Positions 11,031-21,695 of a DNA stretch of 64,000 bases are shown here, in pieces. Positions within the stretch are counted from its first letter, which is position 1, and every line of letters starts with the position of its first letter. The translations under genes and the position numbers were made by a program. Below the pieces are notes generated by a model, which had not been told where the DNA came from, searched no databases, and saw nothing but the letters and a program-made list of their open reading frames with translations. The DNA comes from Isoetes taiwanensis. Taxonomy: Eukaryota > Streptophyta > Lycopodiopsida > Isoetales > Isoetaceae. The DNA is taken from the NCBI GenBank assembly GCA_021234155.1, contig JAJEKV010000024.1, positions 15,290,913-15,354,912 of the forward strand, written 5' to 3'.

Positions 11031-13939
11031 TAGTACAATGTACAGATTTTACAATCTATATGCCATGGATCAAATACTTGACCCCTCGTCGTATTTGACT
11101 TGTATAAGATCATATACTTATCCAATCATACACATTTTGAAACTCAACTTAGAGTAGATGATTTGGTTACTTCTCTCTACAACTTACTCATGGTACTAAT
11201 GCTTGGAAATGAGAACTGACAGCTTCAACACGTTGTAACATTAATAACATGTAAATTACCTCGCACAAGGGACACATATATTCAAATTGCATTAACTTGA
11301 TACTTTTCATGATTATAGAGTTCTATCTTTTAACTGAGGGTGGTTCACAAAGACTATTGCGATAGTGCATCAACGAAATGTCCCCACTGTTTTTAGAACT
11401 TTTTTGGGTTTGATGGTTGTGAATGGTAATCCATGTGGAAAGAATATTCCTTCATAGCTCTATAATATTACAAGACATTAAATGATGAGATATAAAAATG
11501 CTCTACCACAAGTTCAACGTTGTACTCAACATGGCAGTAGTGGCGAAGGATTTGTGTGCGGAATGTAGAGGCAAAGTATTATAGGAAAGGTGGTGTAAAG
11601 ACATGTAGACTATTTGTCCCTTGAGTTCCCTTGACATTCCGATGGATTTCGTCAAGATATGTTAGATTTCATGAGCTTCCCTCAAGGTATCCTAGATCAA
11701 TTCCACGAAATTCTTCAAGTTTCCAATAGAGATCTAGAGGTTTTCTAATCTCTCTTCAAGACTCTCTGAAGATCACGTTTAATTCCTCAAGATCCCATTT
11801 GACTTTATCAAGATTGTCTGAGATTTTCTTAGATTCTATCGAGATTCTTTAAGAAAATTCTCCAAGGTACCCTAAGAATCCTTGAGATTTTATCTGATTC
11901 CTTTGAATTATTATAGCTTCAATAGTTGTTTATCAGCAAAACTTGTGCATGGTCGAGGTTGTTAACAATAGATTATGTGCTGGAGAACTTTACAGGGATT
12001 TGAAATGAAGCTTAGGAGAGTATAACATTAAAAATGTAAAAAGAAGAAGCAATCTTTAAAAGACAACACATGTTGTAGGAATAGAATAGATTAGAATAGA
12101 ATGGATATTTTACCCGGGGGATGCAGCTAATGTATAGTCTATAGGGCATGTGCGTGCACAGGGTTAAAGAAAAAGGTCCTTATACGGTTAAAATACTAGA
12201 AAAAATCCCCTTATACGGAAATTTAAAGAAACTCTAGGTACACCTCCTACCATATATGTACGCTGAGTTCTGTAAATTCCTCCAAACCCCCTACCATATT
12301 TGTACAATAAATTATCTAAATTCAAACATATCCCCTACCATATTTTATAATCAGTTTCATTTGGACAGACATTATTCTATAAGTCATTACGACGCCGCTA
12401 CAAGCCCGTCCACAAGTGCTCTCGATAGGGGTTGTGTATACAGTTGACTACTGGATTGACCGGGTTCCATAGCAATAATACAACATGAGTTTCAATGTTA
12501 TTTTTCCACTATGTTTCAAAGGTGGTGTTTCATTGCGTTTTTATCTACTCTGCTCCAGCATGTAGCAATATTCATCACTTTTAGAGTAGTAATTAGAAGG
12601 CCCCTTCAAATTTGTGAAAATCGAGTGGCACTGCATTGCATGGAGTTGTTTGAAAAACCAGGTACATCAAGAGCCTCCCATTTTATTGCAAAAGGTGAAA
12701 TGGGAGTTTCCTGTAGAAGCATGTGTCGTTTAAAAATATGCATATAGATGCAGTTTTGTTCCATTCACAGAAGTGATTCTATTCTGCTTAGGGGAGGGTT
12801 AGGGCTTTTATTGTCTTGTGTTGGCACTATCTTGCAAGGGGTTTTAATGCAGCTCAGTTATTGCGATTAAATAGTTGAATTGGATTGATTGTAGGGAATT
12901 GTCAGGCAACAGTATGAGATTATAACATTATCTAAGATTGAGTCACCAGTTAATCAAAATTTGTATTTGCCGGTTCTCATGTATCAATCAAGAACCTTTT
13001 CCATTCGCATTGTTTTGTTCCTATTTTGTAAAATAGTAGGATGTGTTTACTCTTAGTGTTATTGTATAATTTCCAAATTCATCTCGTGATAACTATGACT
13101 GATTGTGTATCACAGAATTTACAAATACCTCTTCATTTATTTGATTCATTTTCCATTCTGAATGGATATCTGAAAAGCGTTATAAAGGCTCATAAGACAT
13201 TGCAAAATTGTAGGAGCTGCACATCTTTTGCACCGTGCACCAAGAACGCAATTTGGGTCTAAAGCATTCCGCAAAAAGTAAAGGTATGTCGTCATGTTTT
13301 AAGCATCTATATTGTTTCCTTAAACCTAGGCTTTAGTAATTTGCTTGCTTTTGCTCCACTACAACATCATTTATAGTGGGGTAATGAGTATATGGCACTG
13401 TGACCTATATTATCTCATGTAACAAAGTTCTGACAGAGGTCCACTATAAGATGTTCTGTAAGAGTAAATTGAAAGACAAGTGAAAATCCAGAATGCTCTC
13501 TAGAAATGCTCTACCAACATATGTAAAAGTATGTGTTGCCTCGCACCACATTAAGCATCCATTTGATGCAGACGATCCGTCTGATGGCAAGCTCAGGTAT
13601 GGATTCAAGTAGATAATAGTTGCTTGGACAAGTATGCCAAGGTATTTCCATTTCCTGAATTTTGGTCAGAATTGAGATAGAAAAGCTAGGGTCGCCTATG
13701 CCACGTTTATGATGTGGGTCATGTAAGTGTTCATGTAAGCTTAGGTGTTTGAACTTATGGAGAGTCGGTTCTTTTGAAATGTAGGATCGATTGTACTTTT
13801 GAAAAATCAAAATCAATATGCTTTGTTGCTTATGGAGTGGTCCTAAGGGGGTTGTTACTTTAATTCAACTTGGGGTAGAAAAGCTATAGCTGAAAGAGCT
13901 GCATGTTTATTTTACATTTTGTAAGAAAGATAATACACC
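11031..13939. other. Intergenic, no gene seen
   Basis: AT-rich DNA without supportable coding. About 11620-11900 is a degenerate tract in which TCAAGAT, GAGATT and TTCCTCAAG-like words recur, perhaps an old tandem repeat. About 12230-12350 holds three diverged copies of a unit with CCCCTACCATAT. Short open frames at 12256-12747 and 13041-13262 lack any family likeness. Confidence 0.45.
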
Positions 13940-14400
13940 ACGACGAAGCTAGGTTGGTATAAGCAAGATGATGGCGCTTAGGGTTTCAGCCCCGCTCTTT
14001 TGCTCATAACTCGGGATTCCGATGTCAGATTTGGATGTTCTTGGGCTCTTAGAAAGCTCAGCGCATGACCTTTCCGTCGGTGTATGATTTGTATGGTGAT
14101 TCTTCTGTTTTGGTGGAAAGAACTCGCTTTACAGTCCTGGCCCTCTTTTGGCGATGCTAGGGTTTGGTTGCAATTTTCTTTTGGCCATAACTTCTACATC
14201 TGGTGGCAGTTTTGGATGCTTTTAGGCTTGTTGAAAAGCTTTTGAGCACTCCATCCAGTGGTGCTTAATCGTTTCAGAGATTGGCCTGTTGGGAAGGACT
14301 GTTCAGCTCGACCCCCGTTTTTGGTGGAGATGACAAGATCCAATCGCAGCCCGCCAAAATGTTCTTCTGGTAGTTCTATCATAGTACATGATGGAATTGG
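13940..14400 (+). repeat. Retroelement-leader-like sequence, two diverged units
   Basis: Two related segments, about 13997-14085 and 14180-14275, share the pattern CATAACT-N-GATGTCAG/GGTGGCAG-TTTGGATG-TTCTTGGGCTC/TTTTAGGCTTG-AAGC. Phrases of this kind are common in the leader or LTR of plant Ty3/gypsy elements. It may be the remnant of another retrotransposon into which the chromovirus at 15145 inserted. No proteins are visible. Confidence 0.3.
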
Positions 14401-14659
14401 AAAATAATATGCTGCAGATTATCCCAGAACAAGTGTACGTGATGTACACAAAATAGCTCGCAAGGGTGCTCTTTCGACTCCTGAGAGTTAGCTTTCTTCA
14501 GTGCAACTCAATCCTTTAGTGTTGCCCAACATGTCTTTTAATAGTACGAGTGGGGCCGCCTCAATTGAGATAGGAGCCCGACTACAGTTCATGCTTCTGC
14601 TCATACATCTAGTGAGACTGGAAGACGTGTTCAACATGTGCCATTGGAAAACTCTTCTG

Positions 14660-15050
14660 AGAGTATCGCACCTCCAACGCACATTAGAGGTTCCTCAGGT
14701 CAGGTGGTGTACTCTGGCCAATTAGCACTTCCAACAATCATTGTAAGTTCTGTGGGTCAAGCAAGACCCTCTTTGTCTGCTGAAGTTGCTTCTGAGCTAG
14801 TGGCACCTCCAACACATGTTGGAGGTCCCTCATGTCAGTTGAGATCGCACGTGCCTGTGGAGTACTCCTCTAGACATGCTACACCTAATAGTGTTGCACA
14901 GGTGGCACCTCCAACACAGGTTGGAAGTTCCTTCATGCATACTACTCGTGGAGGTAGTGCTCGGATGGTGGTGCAACCTACACAAACTGGTGTACCCGTA
15001 GGGCAAGTGGTACGTCCAACACACGTTGGATGTTCCTTAAGGCAGGAGGA
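14660..15050 (+). repeat. Array of short palindromes inside an open frame
   Basis: About six diverged copies of a palindromic word, best seen as CCTCCAACACATGTTGGAGG near 14808-14827, recur every 35 to 100 bases (near 14671, 14727, 14808, 14907, 14975 and 15012). They lie in an open frame (14638-15147) that reads APPTHVGGPS-like peptides at each copy. Half-sites diverge together, so pairing is partly kept. No family recognised. Confidence 0.55.
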
Positions 15051-15144
15051 GTTTTTCCCTCTTCACCTGCGGCAGCCTAGGGTGACATCCTTTTCCACCC
15101 CTTTTGACGTTTCAGGTATCTATACGGTATATGTATGCATACCA

Positions 15145-16606
15145 TGACACGTCACCAATACATAGTAGGCCTAAGGGCCCAAGTGGGGGTTCGCCTATAA
15201 TGGATTTTATTAGCTATGCTAATAAAACCAATGGATAATTATGGCATAATTAACCTAATGATGCTAATATGGTCTAATTAACTAATTGTCACCAATGAGG
15301 GGGTGCCACCTGGCCCAAATCGATTGGCCAGGAGGGACTTGCCATTTTGGGGCATGGAATAGGGGTCCTACCCCCCCAATTCATCCCAAATTCGAATTGA
15401 GAGTGAAGAGGAGCAGCAGCCAACATCTTAAACCCGTTTTTGCTAATACCTACCAATAAGCCTCGAGCTATGGACGCCTTCAGTGACGACGACTCCAGCC
15501 AAGAGACTGGTTAATCATTAGATAGCTTCTATTCTGCTGACACTTCTTTGAATAGATGGAATGATTAAATTCTCTTTTGTATGTTGTTTTGGATACTTAG
15601 ATGGTGTTATATTCTTTCTTTCCGCTTCTTCCATGTATTGGGAATTAAGGGAAGGGTTGAGACCTAAAAGCCTCTTAGCAATAGAGATGTCTCTAGCTAG
15701 ATCCCTTAATACCCAATAAATGCGGCCTGTGCACAAGAGCCAACCGGGCTGTGGATGCTATGATGTAGTTTAGCACCAGACAACAAGTATGAGGGTGAAT
15801 CAGAGGTGGGGTCTTGCTTAGCACGGCTACAAGACTCCTATAGTGTGCTAGGCTTATAGCCGGTCACTGTGTGTGGGCCGGGTATGGGTCTGACACTCTT
15901 TGGGCCGGAGGGAGTTGCCTATATGGACGCCCTGGGCTCGAACGGGTTGGTGAGTCAGCCTTTAGATTTTAGGGAGTAAGTCGGGTACGGATGGGGGGGG
16001 TTGCTGATGCGGCATGTGTTCTCTAGCCAAGGATCCATCATGCTCAGGGAGGAGACGGCTCTCTGACCTGCCTCATCGGACCAGGGAGATGTAACCCGGA
16101 GTAGTTTCGAAGGGTGATTCCTTGGGATTGCATCTCCAGAGGGCTACAAGCACGTCATATCATGATTCAGCCTATCTGCAAAGTGTGCACAGGAGGGGCG
16201 GATGGAGTGGACTACCCTAGCCATTGTCTTATGCCAGCCAACGCCATGTTATACCTCCATCAGTTGATATCTTGAGGCCCCCTTGGAGTCTGGGCCAGGG
16301 TAGTGCCTTGACATGGTGTTATTTCGTGTTATTATGGATGTATTGTCTTTTCCGTGACGATGATGGATGGGCCACTATTATTTGCATGATTATTGTATGC
16401 TAACGTATATGTATGCTTCCGCTGTATAGGATTTCCCATAGAGGACGTGGGACGAATGACACCTCCGTGTTCCTCGCTCGGACACTTGGCCATCCCAAGT
16501 GGTCCGAGTATGACGGAGGGCCTTACCATGGTGATGTAGTCGCCATGGGAGGGGAATTCCCGTATTCATACGATGGGAGCATCGTATAGACTCTGGGAGC
16601 ATCACA
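15145..16606 (+). repeat. Probable 5' LTR of the chromovirus
   Basis: The right edge is firm: it stops one base before a primer-binding site. The left edge is inferred from TGACACGTCACC, which gives a TG...CA element of about 1.46 kb. No second LTR copy was found after the integrase, so the left edge is unproven. A perfect 8-base stem (ATACGATG ... CATCGTAT) lies at about 16569-16588, just before the LTR end. Confidence 0.45.
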
Positions 16607-16607
16607 G

Positions 16608-16624
16608 TGGTATCAGAGCCATGG
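16608..16624 (+). other. Primer-binding site, initiator tRNA-Met type
   Basis: The sequence TGGTATCAGAGCCATGG is complementary to the 3' end of plant initiator methionine tRNA, the usual primer for plant LTR retrotransposons. It fixes the orientation of the element as plus and the end of its 5' LTR. Confidence 0.85.
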
Positions 16625-17257
16625 TTTTGGTGGACCAAAATCATCGCACTGGCCATAGTCTAACTCGTTAGTTGACGGTACGTTTCCTAGGTTAAAGTAG
16701 TCAAACTCCGTAGTTAGCATGTTAGTTAGCATAGTTATGCGAGGAATGACCTAGTATGTAGGAGAGTGTTCTCTAATGGAGCAGTTAAGGTCAGAAAGTG
16801 GAGCCAGAGGGTGGAGTTTTGTAAGCGCCATAACTTTCTCCAGGTAGCTCGGATCGACGAGATTTTTGCTCCAACGCGTCGGGCGTGATCCAAATACCGT
16901 AGGAGAGTCGTCATCCGGCAGCAGTAGGTCGAGGAGGTGGCCCAAAACGCAACTCGGGCGCCGCTCAGGTTTGGGCATTTTAGAATCGAAATAGAAGCAC
17001 GTATAACCGGACCGGCGCCCGACCGTATACGCACGTATTTCCACCGTATAAAAATAAAATTAAAAAAAAAAGTTTTGAAAAATTTTAAATTCAAAAGTAA
17101 AGAGACGTTTCCTTTTTTGTTTACGCCTCCGCCCGCCTACCCTAGCCGTCTGCCATAACCGCCGGACTCGAGCTCGTGGAACCTACCTCTGCTCACGCCC
17201 CTTGCCATCGCCAACCATCAGTGCCTCATTTGTTTGCCTCCTCTCCATCCAGGACCT

Positions 17258-18591
17258 ATGTCTATGGCCCGTACTAAAGGCACCTTAAGCCCTGCCAACT
17301 TCACGGTGCCTCAGATTTACACCCTGCTTAAGGAGCACTTGGCTACCGACCCTGACATGGTCGAGCTCCTTCTAAATGAGTTGGTGCAACGTTTCAGTGA
17401 TGGCCTCAGGATACCCTATCCCATTTTCCATCTCTCTGAGCGCTTCTTGATTAAGCTTAACCTCTTACGGCAGGCATATACCATAGTCGAGCAACCCGAC
17501 CAGGTAATGATGCTGGTCAAGTTCTACCCACCTGAGTGTGAAGAAGTCCCTGAAGAGGAGGCCATCCGGAGGGAGGCGGCCCACATTATGGGACTGGCCC
17601 AAGAAGATGACATCAGAGAAATAGAAAGGGGAGACATCGCAGCTAGAGGCCGTGAGTACGTCTACCTAGGTGATGGGAGAGCCATCATCAACTGTGAACC
17701 CTTTGACTTTCTGCCATATGAGTATGATGAGGCTACCCAGAGTTTCATGTGGAGTGAGGTCCCATCTCATGTCAACCTAGATTACTTGATAACGATTCAG
17801 TTGGATATGTGAGCCCGGCCGGACTGCTACCGTATGGAGCTGCTCCGAAGGGTTATGGTCCGACGTCTTGCTCAGGTAGAAGCAAACATGGCATCAGCTC
17901 ATGAGGCTCGAAAACAGGCGGAGAGAGCCCAGCAGAAGCAGCAGAAGAAAGAGCAACAAGAGCAACAACAAAACCAGGACCAGCAGCAGCAGCAGCCCAA
18001 CTCGGGGCAGGAGATCCCGCGCGAACCCGACCAAGCGGACAAGCCAGCCATTAAGAGACGGCGGAAGTCCACTGCTCGTAAGTCCAGGAGCCAATATAAG
18101 GAGAAGCTCAAGGCTGTCAGGAGCGTAGGCAAACATACGAGTTCGAGTCGCCGGCAAGAACGAGTGGATGCTACATGGCCCCATCCAGTTTCTGCAGGCA
18201 AGACTCTACCCAAGAAGCCTGCCTCGACCCAGAGGGCGGCTACCTCAAGAAAACCCCACCGCTTCAAACTGGGCACCGTGGCCCGTAAATACCAAAAGAC
18301 CACGGAGTTGTTATTGCAGAGGTTGGTCAGAGGATAGCCCAAGAGTTCAAGACCGACCTCCCCTTCCAAACTTTTGCTATTTTGGCACTCCAGGAGGCTG
18401 TTGAAGCCTATCTGATAGCTCTTTTCAATGATGCGAACCTCTGCGCTATCCACGCAAAGAGGGTCACAATTATGACTAAAGACTTAGCTCTTGCTCGCAG
18501 GATTCGGGGCTTCAAGCATATTCATTGTAACAATTTTGTAAGGATAAATATTAATCCTAGTTTTGTCTACTTTGTCTCTGTTGCAGAATAA
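17258..18591 (+). pseudogene. Retrotransposon-borne protein with C-terminal histone H3 fold
   Basis: The frame starts at ATG 17258 or 17264; the latter gives MARTKGT, like an H3 tail. About 185 residues of an unfamiliar, largely helical domain follow, to an in-frame TGA (17810-17812). The same frame continues with a coiled coil rich in Gln (EQQEQQQNQDQQQQQ) and a basic tail (KRRRKSTARKSRS). From 18251 it reads [21 protein letters not shown] and QRLVR, the H3 alpha-N and alpha-1 region, but four residues after GTVA and about five before QRLVR are missing relative to canonical H3. A one-base frame break near 18333 follows. The next frame then gives [29 protein letters not shown] and LARRIRG, a full alpha-2, loop 2 and alpha-3. 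Loop 1 has canonical length, so it resembles ordinary H3 more than centromeric H3. It lies between the primer-binding site and gag. H3 identity is certain; its role in the element is inferred. Confidence 0.88.
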
Positions 18592-18645
18592 TTATTAATC
18601 CAAGCTTTGTCTACTTCGTCTCTGTTGCAGAGTTGTTGCCTAATA
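18535..18645 (+). repeat. Tandem duplication with acceptor-like ends
   Basis: Two copies of about 50 bases, each with ATTAATCC-AG-TTTGTCTACTT and ending TCTCTGTTGCAGA, lie in tandem just after the H3 fold. Each copy ends in a good splice-acceptor sequence. With a donor-like TTTTGTAAGG at about 18534, this could be a relic intron between the extra genes of the element. Confidence 0.5.
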
Positions 18646-18794
18646 ATAAATAATTAACTTTTCATAATTATTTAAAATATGAATGCTGACGTCAGCATAA
18701 AAGTGGAAAAAGGGTATTTAAAAGTTTTTCTAGGGTTTCATTCCTTATCTCTTATCTCTCTGTTCATCCTCCTCCTCCATCCCTTACAGCGCCA

Positions 18795-20195
18795 ATGGCC
18801 ACCTCAACCTTGCTCGAATGGTATCAAGATGGAGAACACTGGGACCCTCAAGTTTCCTTCGACCTCCTATAGCCCTTCCTACTCCAAAAGATAGACCTAA
18901 TATCCAACATGCAAAGTCATTCTGACTATGCGGGATTTCTGGAGTTCTATACCCAAGAAATGCTTCCTCTTTGCATTCCTTTGGGGGAGCTGCCACAGCT
19001 TTACATAGAGCGAGCTGTAGTGAAGGAAATGCTCGGAGGAGACACCCATGCTTACGACATGCTAAAGGGCAAACTCCAATGGGGCCGCAACCCACCCGTC
19101 GTCATGCATGAGGGTCAGCAATACCTTGAAGTAGCCTTTGCTTTGGCCATCCTCATGGATCAGTATGTGGAGGATGATACCCTGCCGGCAGAGAAGGGCA
19201 AGGTCCCTGATTCTTCAGATGAGGAAGAGGACGAGCATATAGGGATGGATGACTTCGTCCTGTGGAAGCAGTTGGCCGAAGAAATGCCGCCACCCCGGGA
19301 TCGGGGAGCACGCTTGATCGGATTGGATGCCCTTCCGGTTATCTATCACCAAGGCCAGGAGTTCCTCCTCTTGGATGATATTCTTTGGACATACCATGTA
19401 GTGGCCGGTTTGAAGGGACGCGAGAAAGTACAGGTGCTCTATGAGCTGGCAGAATATTGCATGGATGACTTTATTAATTTTACACCCGTAGATCTTCCTC
19501 CAGAGGTGCAGCAGCTGCTCCAGTTCCACCAGGAGACTATAGAGCCAGCTGACACTCTTCTTTGGCTCAGAGATCTTGTACTTCAAGATCTTCCATCTCA
19601 GCCTCCTCCCGAAGCCTTTACGGCCATGGGACCCCACGTCCTAAACATCAATATGATCGACATTCCTTTTGATTCAGATGAAGAAGGGGAAGACCTCTAT
19701 CACAACCCCACTCATCTTAAGGAGGAGAAGGAAGAGCTCAAGGAGGAAGAGGTCTCTATGGACCTCGATAAGGAGGTAGCTACTTCAATTACGCCGCGGG
19801 GTAAAGCGTTGGGGAATCACCTCACACGCTTCTTCCTATCAGCCTTCTGGCAAGGGTAGGTACTTTTTATGGCACGAGACCTAGCCCCAGAAGTCGAAGC
19901 ATCGTGGTGGAGCCTCCGTGCTTTGTCCACCCTGGCGGGCCACAAGAAGCTTCCGTATCGCATCCTCACCTATGTGTTGGTGCGTCGGGACTTCGCCCTT
20001 ACTGCCTTGGGCCAGGACATAGCACCCTGGATGAGCATGAAGCTCCTTACGGCAGCCCCATTAACTGCTGCCTATCCATCAGAGGTTGCTTCCCTTGCGG
20101 CCGCCACTGTTGACCCAGGGGTCACCTTGTTACGCCATCGGCCGCCACCACCCTCTCCTACACCAATGGATCAGGATGCAGGTCCTAGCTCCTAA
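18795..20195 (+). pseudogene. Second extra reading frame of the chromovirus, unknown
   Basis: A single frame of 467 codons starts at ATG 18795 and is broken only by two TAG codons (18870-18872 and 19857-19859). The N-terminus reads MATSTLLEWYQDGEHWDPQV. The body is acidic, with two related segments, RNPPVVMHEGQQYLEVAFAL and ALPVIYHQGQEFLLLDDILW, that look like an internal duplication. Acidic patches follow (PDSSDEEEDEHIG and EEKEELKEEE), then a C-terminal basic/hydrophobic part ending in a Pro-rich tail (RHRPPPPSPTPMDQD). No enzyme motif is seen. It sits between the H3-fold frame and gag, so it probably belongs to the same transcript. I do not recognise it. Confidence 0.55.
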
Positions 20196-20370
20196 TTAAA
20201 TATAAGAGGCATTATAGAGTATGGCCTTTGGCCACTCAAACATATGTATTATTGCATCGATATTTTGATGCACTTTTTGAATCAAGAATTTGTTTTTTTC
20301 CTACAATACTTGTCTCTCTCTTTCAAGAGTTTGAAGTATAAGGAATGATTCACTTATTGTATATCTATTC

Positions 20371-20763
20371 TTGCCTTCTTACAGAAGAAGAAGAAGACGA
20401 AGAAGACGAAGAAGAGGAAGAAGAGGAAGAGCCATACGACCCATCAAAGGCTTCCAGATAGTTAATATCCTTCGCGACCATGCTTACGAACACTTACAGC
20501 TTACGCTTCGTCGAACCTGGTCGTATTGGGACTGCACTAAGCAGGAAGCTTTTGATGATGCTAATGACCATCTTTGGCAGATATTTTACGCGCTCCGAGA
20601 TCTCTTTAATCTTTTAATCATCAGCACAACCTTGGAATTCCAAGACGTTATAATCCAAGCTTGGGCTAGGTACAAGCTGGTCCGAGCCGTGAGGGAGAGT
20701 ATTCGATACTCTATCCTATATCGCGGCCCTAAGCTAGCTTGTTTTAATATCCTCCTTATATAA
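20371..20763 (+). other. Third open frame before gag, beginning in a purine repeat
   Basis: A GAAGAAGAC-type purine repeat (about 20384-20430) reads as poly-Arg in this frame and poly-Glu/Asp in another. About 110 residues follow that look helical (YEHLQLTLRRTWSYWD, LWQIFYALRDLFNLL). An acceptor-like CTTCTTACAG precedes the repeat. It could be the last exon of the preceding frame or a separate small protein; the true frame through the repeat is unclear. Confidence 0.35.
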
Positions 20764-20868
20764 ATGCAACTTCAGTCCTTGTACGTGATTCCAATATGTT
20801 TTTGTAACCGTGTCTTTATTATAATAAAAAGAAATGTTTCTCTGTTGCAAAATTCTTGCTATAATTAA

Positions 20869-21695
20869 TTGAATCAGTATGCTTATCTTGGATTTGTTTC
20901 TATCTTAGACGGTGCACCCCCTCCCCCTTGGGCGACACCCGTGCAACCGGGCCGTCTTACCCCCGAGCAAGAGCTCACTATCATAAAGCGTCAGCTTACT
21001 GAGCTCCAGGCCTATTTACTGCAAATAAATCCACCTCAAATGCCACAGGAGTACGGGCCAGAGATTCATGCTCCACAGAATCTGCAGCCGCCGCCACCCG
21101 CACCTGTGCCCGCCACAGCAAGTCGATCTAAGAGGGCACGCCCTACTTCGTCCTCGGATGCTACCTCCGAGTCTTCTAAATCTTCTCACTCCTCTAAGGA
21201 TGAGGCCGACCATACAAAGGCCAACAAAAAGGACTCTCAGAAAACAGTGGATTCGGCCATTACTAGCATTTGGAAGAACCGGAAGCTGGCACAATTTTTG
21301 GGGAAAACCAGGTCCGGAGTGGGTGCAGAATCATGGTTGGATGAAATGCAGGAGTTCGGTAAGTCATACGGAATGACCGAGAAGGATATCGGCAAAGTTG
21401 CCACCACCAATCTTACAGGGTCAGCGCGTATCTGGTGGAAAGGATATGCCCGCTCCCATGGCCTCACGAGGGGAAGGTGCCGCTATAAAGTCTTTGCTAA
21501 AGCCTTCAAGTCACAATATGTGCCCAGGGCCCATCGTTGCCAACAGATCCAGACCTTCGACCACCTGGAACAGAAGAACATGACCGTCCAGTCTTATACG
21601 GACGAGTTCATGAGGTTACGCTTATACGTCCCAGGGATAAATGAGCATAGGGCAGTTGAAGGGAATATAGAGGGCTTATCCCCTACCTTAAAGAA
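20869..21695 (+). pseudogene. gag: gag, N-terminal part, cut by an insertion
   Basis: The frame holds a Pro-rich linker, a Ser/Lys-rich segment and then the retrotransposon gag core: LAQFLGKTRSGVGAESWLDE, ATTNLTGSARIWWKGYARS and MTVQSYTDEFMRLRLY. Gag is the structural protein that packages element RNA. No ATG is obvious at the left end, so the frame may continue upstream or begin in the preceding intron-like zone. Homology stops at the terminal inverted repeat at 21696 and resumes at 25506. Confidence 0.8.

Noticed and set aside
17894-18453. Leu/Cys-rich frames on the minus strand
   Set aside because: Complement of the Gln-rich coiled coil and H3 segment; no independent support.
18251-18510. 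Centromeric H3 (CENH3) identity for the H3 fold
   Set aside because: Loop 1 is of canonical length and the [12 protein letters not shown] and ARRIRG ends fit ordinary H3 better; the diverged, broken state prevents a firm choice without a tree.
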